From contig ML133461.1 in the NCBI GenBank assembly GCA_003864495.1, positions 496,001 to 560,000 on the forward strand: 64,000 nt of DNA. The letters run 5' to 3'. This DNA comes from Nemopilema nomurai (taxonomy: Eukaryota > Cnidaria > Scyphozoa > Rhizostomeae > Rhizostomatidae). Under the pieces are notes generated by a model. That model did not search any database and was not told where the DNA came from. It worked only from the letters and a program-made list of their open reading frames with translations. Positions 50,722 through 60,912 of this stretch are shown here, piece after piece. Position numbers and translations under genes: made by a program. The stretch's first letter is position 1, and every line of letters starts with the position of its first letter.

Positions 50722-51300
50722 GAGGTACGTTGGTGAAGAGCCCCAGAAAATAGCGGACCCATAAAATAGCGGAATCCCAGAAAATAGCGGAATCCCTTCT
50801 AGCTCGTTATTTATGTCGCGAATGCCGATAATTGAGTAAGATAACCATGCTATGGCTAATTTTACGTGTTTCTGTCAATTTTGGGCACAAATAACGTTAA
50901 AACAACCCATTAAATCAAAAGTTACAGTGTACCGTAAATTCGTAAACATGCAAAATCAACCGTTAAATCATCTAAAATTAAACAGAAGACTAAAAGTGAC
51001 CTAGAAATGGCGAAAGCAAGGGAAATCCTTTGCGTATAGTGGAGAAAGAAGCGAAATTCAGGATGAGAAAGAGTTGTCCTAACGAAGAGAGAGTTTTCAT
51101 CTCTGAAGAGTTCCCCAGTGTCATATGTCTGAGGTAGCTCTCCAAAAACTGGTCAAACGGCCACAACTCTTTGGATAAAGAAACTCTAATTTCCAAGTAA
51201 AATTTACAAACCTAAAAAGCTAAAGAAACAAAACTACTGATTCTACAGAAAATATTAGCATGTAGTGTAGTGGGCGGGGGAGAAGTTAAATTTTTTCATG

Positions 51301-53280
51301 TTGAAGTTTCGGTGAGTGACCGCGTTGGCCGCGCCAGTTGGCGTACGAGTGGCCTTGCGCCAACCAGGTTTGCAGACGGCCGCTGAGTGAAATTTCCAAC
51401 TTATACTCTCTGCACAAAATATAGGTGACAGTTCAACTGGGGAAGTGCTTTTTCTTCGGAAAATCCGTGTTTGAGGGGTCAGAATGTCATGGCTCTTTAT
51501 GGAGAAAGCTCCCAGAAAATAGCGGAATTTTGAAATAAATGCAACAAATCAAGTCTCCTTGACGAACAACTGTTTGGAATGGAAGGAGATAGGTGCTAGT
51601 CACTCAACCAATTCATGAAACCATGTTGGTTACGGTTAGGAAGAAGTTTTTTATCAAGTTGAAGTTTCGGTGAGTGACCGCGTTGGCCGCGCCAGTTGGC
51701 GTACGAGTGGCCTTGCGCCAACCAGCTTTGCAGACGGCCGCTGAGTGAAATTTCCAAACTTATACTCTCTGCACAAAATATAGGTGACAGTTCAACTGGG
51801 GAAGTGCTTTTTCTTTGGAAAATCCGTGTTTCAGGGGTCAGAATGTCATGGCTCTTTATGGAGAAAGCTCCCAGAAAATAGCGGAATTTTGAAATAAATG
51901 CAACAAATCAAGTCTCCTTGACAACAACTGTTTGGAATGGAAGGAGATAGGTGCTAGTACTCAACCAATTCATGAAACCATGTTGGTTACGGTTAGGAAG
52001 AAGTTTTTTATCAAGTTGAAGTTTCGGTGAGTGACCGCGTTGGCCGCGCCAGTTGGCGTACGAGTGGCCTTGCGCCAACCAGGTTTGCAGACGGCCGCTG
52101 AGTGAAATTTCCAAACTTATACTCTCTGCACAAAATATAGGTGACAGTTCAACTGGGGAAGTGCTTTTTCTTCGGAAAATCCGTGTTTGAGGGGTCAGAA
52201 TGTCATGGCTCTTTATGGAGAAAGCTCCCAGAAAATAGCGGAATTTTGAAATAAATGCAACAAATCAAGTCTCCTTGACGAACAACTGTTTGGAATGGAA
52301 GGAGATAGGTGCTAGTCACTCAACCAATTCATGAAACCATGTTGGTTAGCGGTTAGGAAGAAGTTTTTTATCAAGTTGAAGTTTCGGTGAGTGACCGCGT
52401 TGGCCGCGCCAGTTGGCGTACGAGTGGCCTTGCGCCAACCAGCTTTGCAGACGGCCGCTGAGTGAAATTTCCAAACTTATACTCTCTGCACAAAATATAG
52501 GTGACAGTTCAACTGGGGAAGTGCTTTTTCTTTGGAAAATCCGTGTTTCAGGGGTCAGAATGTCATGGCTCTTTATGGAGAAAAGCTCCCAGAAAATAGC
52601 GGAATTTTGAAATAAATGCAACAAATCAAGTCTCCTTGACGAACAACTGTTTGGAATGGAAGGAGATAGGTGCTAGTCACTCAACCAATTCATGAAACCA
52701 TGTTGGTTACGGTTAGGAAGAAGTTTTTTATCAAGTTGAAGTTTCGGTGAGTGACCGCGTTGGCCGCGCCAGTTGGCGTACGAGTGGCCTTGCGCCAACC
52801 AGCTTTGCAGACGGCGCTGAGTGAAATTTCCAAACTTATACTCTCTGCACAAAATATAGGTGACAGTTCAACTGGGGAAGTGCTTTTTCTTTGGAAAATC
52901 CGTGTTTCAGGGGTCAGAATGTCATGGCTCTTTATGGAGAAAGCTCCCAGAAAATAGCGGAATTTTGAAATAAATGCAACAAATCAAGTCTCCTTGACAA
53001 ACAACTGTTTGGAATGGAAGGAGATAGGTGCTAGTCACTCAACCAATTCATGAAACCATGTTGGTTACGGTTAGGAAGAAGTTTTTTATCAAGTTGAAGT
53101 TTCGGTGAGTGACCGCGTTGGCCGCGCCAGTTGGCGTACGAGTGGCCTTGCGCCAACCAGCTTTGCAGACGGCCGCTGAGTGAAATTTCCAAACTTATAC
53201 TCTCTGCACAAAATATAGGTGACAGTTCAACTGGGGAAGTGCTTTTTCTTTGGAAAATCCGTGTTTGAAGGGTCAGAATG
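51301..53280 (+). repeat. tandem array, six ~359-bp units (left arm)
   Basis: The landmark GAAGTTTCGGTGAGTGACCG recurs at 51303, 51661, 52018, 52378, 52738 and 53096 (spacing 357-360). Each unit has a GC-rich core with a 7-bp perfect hairpin (GTTGGCG ... CGCCAAC, 14-nt loop) and, except at the truncated inner end, CCCAGAAAATAGCGGAATTT. That motif echoes the outer terminus of the element. Units differ only by single bases or 1-3 nt indels. Confidence 0.93.
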
Positions 53281-53862
53281 TCATGGCTGTTTTTGCAGAA
53301 GCTCCCAGAAGTGCTCTGAAAGTCCTGGAGGACCTTTTTTTCTTCAAGAGAAATATTTAATAGATACTTTCAAAGGGGCACAAAAGTTTGAAAAATGGGC
53401 GCCAGAAGGGCTTCATCTAAGCGCTTCCAGCCTTTGCTGCCAGCGTTATTTTTTCTTTCTTCGCTCTCAATCCATTATTGCTGTAAACTGCTAGAGATTC
53501 CTTTAGAGGAGAAGCTCCAAAAATTTTTTTCATTTTTCATTTACACTTCTAAAGCTCTAAAGATTTTAAAGGAATATAAGTTACCTTTTTACAAAATATA
53601 GCCCTGATGAGGATTAAACTTTGTCTTGAAGGTAAGGAGTTCTTCAAACTTTATAGATAGAACATTGTTAATTAAATCTTTATGTCATCAAATTACACGG
53701 TAGATAGTTGAGGAATCTTCAAGTTTTCCAACAGTTGAAGGTTCCTTTTCATATACAAAGAAGAATGTGCAGATAGTTCCAAAGTAGCACCAACAAAAGA
53801 TGCAGTTCAAGAAGCCACAGAAGCAGGCTTGAAGTTACCATAACTGTAGCAAGCGACATCCA

Positions 53863-54123
53863 GTGAGAAAGATAAAAAGATTCATAAATTTGCAGCCTTG
53901 GCATTCGCGAAATTTACAAGGGCAACCAAAATGTGTAATTACATGTTTCTATTGCAGGGACATATCAAATGTGGGACTTCTAGCGTCCATTTTTCAGAGA
54001 AGGCATTCTATGACAAAAACTTTTGCAACTGGAAGTAGTTGTTCGAAAGGGTCGCAGAAAGACGGATACTCTCATTGCCATGCTGAATCTATTGAAGTCA
54101 TATTTTATAGGAAATATGAATAA
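53863..54123 (+). pseudogene. decayed TTF-type zinc finger (hAT/ZMYM1-like) remnant, left arm
   Basis: Across two or three frames the sequence reads like the TTF-type zinc finger at the N-terminus of hAT-derived ZMYM1-like proteins: KCVITCFYCRD, then EKAFYDKNFCNWK, a stop, and SHCHAESIEVIF. An extra G here (GAAAGGGTCG) breaks the frame compared with the right arm. Frameshifts and a stop make it non-functional. The assignment rests on motif resemblance only. Confidence 0.35.
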
Positions 54124-54392
54124 GAACAGGAAATTCACAGAGAATAGACATGGACATGGATGTTACCTATTAAAGACAAGACCGTAGGATGTCTCAATCG
54201 TGAAAATATAAATGGAGAACAGTCAATACACATGTTTTGTCCGAGCAAAACTCTGATCGACGTGATGGGCGATGATGCATTCTGGTACCTCCTTGAGGTG
54301 GTTATAATAGCCCTGGGTTGTTTGGCTTCATAGCCGATAACTTGCCAGGCATTAATAACTCACGTGCATCTTGTTTTCTTGAGCTTTGCCAG

Positions 54393-56484
54393 GTGCAGTT
54401 CAGTTGAAAGTCTGAGTTCTTTGCCTCTTACCGGATAGATTTTAAGGTTAAAAGTCTGTATCTGCTGTCTCGCTGCCTCTGCTACCAAAAGGCAATTTAT
54501 TAAGTGGTTTATGAGACTTTGCTGAGCATAACCAATCAAAGTGTAGTGACTTGCTGATTTAAATTTAGGCCGACTTTACTCAGCTGAGCAGAAGCCAGAA
54601 CATGCACAGGCTAATGCAATGGAAGAAAAGTGCTCCAAAGCTCCAACAGTGGTGATTATAGCTTGAGAAAACTTGGGGGGGGGGGCATCACAGATAATCC
54701 TGGAATAGGAGTTTGTGGACACAATGTATTTATAAAATAAAGCCTTACCCCAATGCAGGAGCGGGTACAGGAAAAATTTGAACAGGGGATATTGTTAACA
54801 TGGGCGTCGGAAAATATTCAGGAATTTGTTACGAGTGTATGCTATTTATATCAATTTCTGACTTTAACTCCTGACAAGTAGATTCTCTGATCCTCTATTC
54901 ACGCTCTATGAAAATTATTTCAAATCAATTGCATAGAAGAAGTACTAGATTGTCAGGGCCCTGCAGAACTCGAAGCAAAAGTTTGTCTATAGGTTACTAG
55001 TGAAAGCTCTACCAATTTAAATTTGACTTCACTAATTATAAATTCATACGCAATGAAAACAAATTTGTAACTTTCCTTCTGCATAGCGAGTACTGTATTT
55101 TTTTCTCGGTACGGTCTTGTTCTTGCCAAGTGCTCTTGCTTCTTAGCTAGATGTAAAATCCAAATTTAGCGCACACGTTGTGACTTTATTAGCCTCCGGA
55201 TACTTTTACACACGTGTATTTAGAATGTGATTCATGCAGCATGTATGTTACATGTAGAATAAGTTTTTTAGAGTGATAATGCTGAGAGAACGTTGAGCGA
55301 AGTTCACGTTATGCAGAGTTGTGCTTGTCACAGCCCTCCCTCCCCCCCCCAACTGCCCCGGGATTTTCGCCCCTGCAGATAGTCTGAACATAACTTCAGG
55401 TATCTATTTTCAGAGGCAGCACCACGAAATTGGCCTCTAAGAATCTAGATTAGTGATATTACATGACCCACCGCGGCTAGGTTCGACGCAAAAGAAAAGT
55501 TTTGAAATTGAACTCTCTAGAGTGGCTAAGAGAAATATTCAAAACACGTATTTCAAAATAGGCCCAAAATTTCAAAAAAGGGACGCCAGACCAGCTTCGA
55601 TTTTGCGAATGGAGTGCCCCCAACCCCCCAAGTCTTCCACTTCTATAAGGTGATCTGAATTTTCTTGTTTCCAAATCTTTGAAATATAGAATTAATGCAT
55701 GCGGCAGTTAGGAGAGAATGCCCGAGAAAGTCATATCAATTATTGTTCTCTCTTTCGTTTTCTTAAACTTGTTTTTAAAATAACTTTGCAAATAAATGAA
55801 TAACTTTTTTTGATGCTTTGGATGCTTTTCTTATTAGTTTCGTATTCAGTTTCGTATTTATTTGCACGGCCCACTGTAAATCAGTCCTTTAACTGACGTG
55901 GCCACCGTGCCTAAATAATTGATAATGAAATCAAATCTAATTGAAAGCTGTGTATTAAGCATATGGGCAGAAACACTAGCTAATAAAACAAGATCTTCTT
56001 AGAAAGGTGGGGGGGGGCGCAAATGCAGGGGCCGACAAAGATTCTAGCCCCCACTTAGAAGCGCCACTGAGCTCCATATCTACTTCAGGCGAAGAGTTTT
56101 CTTGAACATGTTCATCTTGACAAGACACTCCAAACGAAAACAAAACAGCACAAATCACCATGATTGGAGTCAATAAGCTCAAGGAATGTATGCAACAACC
56201 AAGAGAATATTTTCTGCCTATCTACTTTCGATGCCTGTATAGCAGAAATGAATCCGATGTTTGATGAGGTTTGGTATGCACCACAGAAAACCTGGGAGGG
56301 AATTTCTCGTAAAAGCTGTAAAATCTCCAACATATGTGAAAGTGTCGTGTATCACTTTAACTTTCTTTTGCCCATCATTGGAATACTAGACCATCAAGCA
56401 GAAGAGGGCATCTGATTGGGATACCTTTGAGGCAGACAATAACTGTATCAGTATCGGTTTTAACTGCTTCAGTCATTTTATGTG
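54393..56484. other. central spacer of the foldback element
   Basis: 2092 bp of single-copy sequence between the arms. It contains homopolymer tracts G11 (54675-54685), C9 (55342-55350) and G9 (56009-56017). No transposase-like frame is visible. A minus-strand frame at 55976-56182 starts with a signal-peptide-like segment (MVICAVLFSFGVSC) but shows no known domain. Confidence 0.6.
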
Positions 56485-56774
56485 CTGGCAAAGCTCAAGA
56501 AAACAAGGATCCACCACAAGATGCACGTGAGCTGCTCCTTACAAATGCCTGGTAAGTTATCGGCTATGAAGCCAAACAACCCAGGGCTATTATAACCACC
56601 TCAAGGAGGTACCAGAAAGCATCATCGCCCATCATGTCGATCAGAGTATTGCTCGGACAAAACATGTGAACTGACTGTTCTCCATCTATATTTTCACGAT
56701 CTATATTTGCATCCTACGGTTATGTCTTTAATAGGTAACAAAATGTCCATGTCTATTCTCTGTGAATTTCCTGT

Positions 56775-57036
56775 TCTTATTCATATTTCCTATAAAATAT
56801 GACTTCAATAGATTCAGCATGGCAATGAGAGTATCCGTCTTTCTGCGACCTTTCGAACAACTACTTCCAGTTGCAAAAGTTTTTGTCATAGAATGCCTTC
56901 TCTGAAAAATGGACGCTAGAAGTCCCACATTTGATATGTCCCTGCAATAGAAACATGTAATTACACATTTTGGTTGCCCTTGTAAATTTCGCGAATGCCA
57001 AGGCTGCAAATTTATGAATCTTTTTATCTTTCTCAC
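56775..57036 (-). pseudogene. decayed TTF-type zinc finger (hAT/ZMYM1-like) remnant, right arm
   Basis: This is the counterpart of 53863-54123. Here EKAFYDKNFCNWK, a single stop codon and LFERSQKDGYSHCHAESIEV lie in one frame, so this copy is closer to the ancestral reading than the left one. KCVITCFYCRD is in a neighbouring frame upstream. The motif order fits a TTF finger, but it is not functional as it stands. Confidence 0.38.
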
Positions 57037-57599
57037 TGGATGTCGCTTGCTACAGTTATGGTAACTTCAAGCCTGCTTCTGTGGCTTCTTGAACTGCATC
57101 TTTTGTTGGTGCTACTTTGGAACTATCTGCACATTCTTCTTTGTATATGAAAAGGAACCTTCAACTGTTGGAAAACTTGAAGATTCCTCAACTATCTACC
57201 GTGTAATTTGATGACATAAAGATTTAATTAACAATGTTCTATCTATAAAGTTTGAAGAACTCCTTACCTTCAAGACAAAGTTTAATCCTCATCAGGGCTA
57301 TATTTTGTAAAAAGGTAACTTATATTCCTTTAAAATCTTTAGAGCTTTAGAAGTGTAAATGAAAAATGAAAAAAATTTTTGGAGCTTCTCCTCTAAAGGA
57401 ATCTCTAGCAGTTTACAGCAATAATGGATTGAGAGCGAAGAAAGAAAAAATAACGCTGGCAGCAAAGGCTGGAAGCGCTTAGATGAAGCCCTTCTGGCGC
57501 CCATTTTTCAAACTTTTGTGCCCCTTTGAAAGTATCTATTAAATATTTCTCTTGAAGAAAAAAAGGTCCTCCAGGACTTTCAGAGCACTTCTGGGAGCT

Positions 57600-60314
57600 T
57601 CTGCAAAAACAGCCATGACATTCTGACCCTTCAAACACGGATTTTCCAAAGAAAAAGCACTTCCCCAGTTGAACTGTCACCTATATTTTGTGCAGAGAGT
57701 ATAAGTTTGGAAATTTCACTCAGCGGCCGTCTGCAAAGCTGGTTGGCGCAAGGCCACTCGTACGCCAACTGGCGCGGCCAACGCGGTCACTCACCGAAAC
57801 TTCAACTTGATAAAAAACTTCTTCCTAACCGTAACCAACATGGTTTCATGAATTGGTTGAGTGACTAGCACCTATCTCCTTCCATTCCAAACAGTTGTTT
57901 GTCAAGGAGACTTGATTTGTTGCATTTATTTCAAAATTCCGCTATTTTCTGGGAGCTTTCTCCATAAAGAGCCATGACATTCTGACCCCAAACACGGATT
58001 TTCCAAAGAAAAAGCACTTCCCCAGTTGAACTGTCACCTATATTTTGTGCAGAGAGTATAAGTTTGGAAATTTCACTCAGCGGCCGTCTGCAAAGCTGGT
58101 TGGCGCAAGGCCACTCGTACGCCAACTGGCGCGGCCAACGCGGTCACTCACCGAAACTTCAACTTGATAAAAAACTTCTTCCTAACCGTAACCAACATGG
58201 TTTCATGAATTGGTTGAGTGACTAGCACCTATCTCCTTCCATTCCAAACAGTTGTTCGTCAAGGAGACTTGATTTGTTGCATTTATTTCAAAATTCCGCT
58301 ATTTTCTGGGAGCTTTCTCCATAAAGAGCCATGACATTCTGACCCCTGAAACACGGATTTTCCGAAGAAAAAGCACTTCCCCAGTTGAACTGTCACCTAT
58401 ATTTTGTGCAGAGAGTATAAGTTTGGAAATTTCACTCAGCGGCCGTCTGCAAAGCTGGTTGGCGCAAGGCCACTCGTACGCCAACTGGCGCGGCCAACGC
58501 GGTCACTCACCGAAACTTCAACTTGATAAAAAACTTCTTCCTAACCCTAACCAACATGGTTTCATGAATTGGTTGAGTGACTAGCACCTATCTCCTTCCA
58601 TTCCAAACAGTTGTTCGTCAAGGAGACTTGATTTGTTGCATTTATTTCAAAATTCCGCTATTTTCTGGGAGCTTTCTCCATAAAGAGCCATGACATTCTG
58701 ACCCCTGAAACACGGATTTTCCAAAGAAAAAGCACTTCCCCAGTTGAACTGTCACCTATATTTTGTGCAGAGAGTATAAGTTTGGAAATTTCACTCAGCG
58801 CCGTCTGCAAAGCTGGTTGGCGCAAGGCCACTCGTACGCCAACTGGCGCGGCCAACGCGGTCACTCACCGAAACTTCAACTTGATAAAAAACTTCTTCCT
58901 AACCGTAACCAACATGGTTTCATGAATTGGTTGAGTTACTAGCACCTATCTCCTTCCATTCCAAACAGTTGTTTGTCAAGGAGACTTGATTTGTTGCATT
59001 TATTTCAAAATTCCGCTATTTTCTGGGAGCTTTCTCCATAAAGAGCCATGACATTCTGACCCCTGAAACACGGATTTTCCAAAGAAAAAGCACTTCCCCA
59101 GTTGAACTGTCACCTATATTTTGTGCAGAGAGTATAAGTTTGGAAATTTCACTCAGCGGCCGTCTGCAAAGCTGGTTGGCGCAAGGCCACTCGTACGCCA
59201 ACTGGCGCGGCCAACGCGGTCACTCACCGAAACTTCAACTTGATAAAAAACTTCTTCCTAACCCTAACCAACATGGTTTCATGAATTGGTTGAGTGACTA
59301 GCACCTATCTCCTTCCATTCCAAACAGTTGTTCGTCAAGGAGACTTGATTTGTTGCATTTATTTCAAAATTCCGCTATTTTCTGGGAGCTTTCTCCATAA
59401 AGAGCCATGACATTCTGACCCCTCAAACACGGATTTTCCGAAGAAAAAGCACTTCCCCAGTTGAACTGTCACCTATATTTTGTGCAGAGAGTATAAGTTT
59501 GGAAATTTCACTCAGCGGCCGTCTGCAAAGCTGGTTGGCGCAAGGCCACTCGTACGCCAACTGGCGCGGCCAACGCGGTCACTCACCGAAACTTCAACTT
59601 GATAAAAAACTTCTTCCTAACCGTAACCAACATGGTTTCATGAATTGGTTGAGTTACTAGCACCTATCTCCTTCCATTCCAAACAGTTGTTTGTCAAGGA
59701 GACTTGATTTGTTGCATTTATTTCAAAATTCCGCTATTTTCTGGGAGCTTTCTCCATAAAGAGCCATGACATTCTGACCCCTGAAACACGGATTTTCCAA
59801 AGAAAAAGCACTTCCCCAGTTGAACTGTCACCTATATTTTGTGCAGAGAGTATAAGTTTGGAAATTTCACTCAGCGCCGTCTGCAAAGCTGGTTGGCGCA
59901 AGGCCACTCGTACGCCAACTGGCGCGGCCAACGCGGTCACTCACCGAAACTTCAACTTGATAAAAAACTTCTTCCTAACCGTAACCAACATGGTTTCATG
60001 AATTGGTTGAGTGACTAGCACCTATCTCCTTCCATTCCAAACAGTTGTTCGTCAAGGAGACTTGATTTGTTGCATTTATTTCAAAATTCCGCTATTTTCT
60101 GGGAGCTTTCTCCATAAAGAGCCATGACATTCTGACCCCTCAAACACGGATTTTCCGAAGAAAAAGCACTTCCCCAGTTGAACTGTCACCTATATTTTGT
60201 GCAGAGAGTATAAGTTTGGAAATTTCACTCAGCGGCCGTCTGCAAACCTGGTTGGCGCAAGGCCACTCGTACGCCAACTGGCGCGGCCAACGCGGTCACT
60301 CACCGAAACTTCAA
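57600..60314 (-). repeat. tandem array, eight ~359-bp units (right arm)
   Basis: The complement of the landmark (CGGTCACTCACCGAAACTTC) recurs eight times, near 57784, 58141, 58500, 58859, 59218, 59577, 59936 and 60295. Pairs of units share variants, for example the missing base in GGCGCTGAG and the change of CTGACC to CCTAACC context, which suggests that blocks of two units were duplicated. Confidence 0.92.
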
Positions 60315-60894
60315 CATGAAAAAATTTAACTTCTCCCCCTGCCCACTACACTACATGCTAATATTTTCTGTAGAATCAGTAGTTTTGTTTCTTTAGCTTT
60401 TTAGGTTTGTAAATTTTACTTGGAAATTAGAGTTTCTTTATCCAAAGAGTTGTGGCCGTTTGACCAGTTTTTGGAGAGCTACCTCAGACATATGACACTG
60501 GGGAACTCTTCAGAGATGAAAACTCTCTCTTCGTTAGGACAACTCTTTCTCATCCTGAATTTCGCTTCTTTCTCCACTATACGCAAAGGATTTCCCTTGC
60601 TTTCGCCATTTCTAGGTCACTTTTAGTCTTCTGTTTAATTTTAGATGATTTAACGGTTGATTTTGCATGTTTACGAATTTACGGTACACTGTAACTTTTG
60701 ATTTAATGGGTTGTTTTAACGTTATTTGTGCCCAAAATTGACAGAAACACGTAAAATTAGCCATAGCATGGTTATCTTACTCAATTATCGGCATTCGCGG
60801 CATAAATAACGAGCTAGAAGGGATTCCGCTATTTTCTGGGATTCCGCTATTTTATGGGTCCGCTATTTTCTGGGGCTCCGCGCCATTATGGTTG

Positions 60895-60902
60895 CTCTGA
60901 CC
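60895..60902 (+). repeat. right copy of 8-bp direct repeat (putative target-site duplication)
   Basis: CTCTGACC, identical to 50714-50721. It is followed by ten bases and then the ATG of UGT-E. Confidence 0.5.
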
Positions 60903-60912
60903 TTCGCTGAAG

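Larger units (their letters stand above)
50738..54392 (+). repeat. left arm of the long inverted repeat
   Basis: 3655 bp. Order from outside: unique outer part (50738-51300), six tandem ~359-bp units (51301-53280), unique inner part (53281-54392). Its reverse complement is found at 56485-60878, with about two tandem units more and a 12-bp difference near the inner end. Confidence 0.92.
56485..60878 (-). repeat. right arm of the long inverted repeat
   Basis: 4394 bp, the reverse complement of the left arm. It is 739 bp longer, which two extra ~359-bp tandem units plus small indels account for. One indel is an extra TGGTGGATCCTT-like 12 bp near the inner end. Its outer end reads CCGCTATTTTCTGGGGCTC. 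Confidence 0.92.
50722..60894. mobile_element. foldback-type inverted-repeat element, ~10.2 kb, probably hAT-related
   Basis: Two long arms in inverted orientation (50738-54392 and 56485-60878) are near-identical and flank a 2.09-kb spacer. Both outer ends begin GAGCCCCAGAAAATAGCGGA when read inwards, followed by two more AAAATAGCGGAATCCC-like motifs. Each arm contains a tandem array of ~359-bp units. The outermost 16 nt on each side match only partly (TGG-G...). An identical octamer flanks the whole symmetrically. No intact transposase is present, so the element is non-autonomous. The structure resembles Foldback/Galileo-type elements. The 8-bp duplication and the decayed TTF-type zinc finger favour hAT, though P elements also duplicate 8 bp. 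It lies between UGT-D and UGT-E, 10 nt plus the octamer away from the UGT-E ATG. Confidence 0.8.

Noticed and set aside
51696..60094. A 61-68-residue open frame recurring in nearly every ~359-bp unit of both arms
   Set aside because: It repeats because the DNA unit repeats, another frame on the opposite strand is also open, the composition shows no known domain, and several units break it. I treat it as a by-product of the tandem repeat.
51301..60314. Possible CRISPR array
   Set aside because: Units are ~359 bp, contiguous and without unique spacers, and the genome is animal.
50722..60894. LTR retrotransposon or Helitron
   Set aside because: The long repeats are inverted rather than direct, there is no gag/pol-like frame, and a Helitron would lack inverted arms and a target-site duplication.
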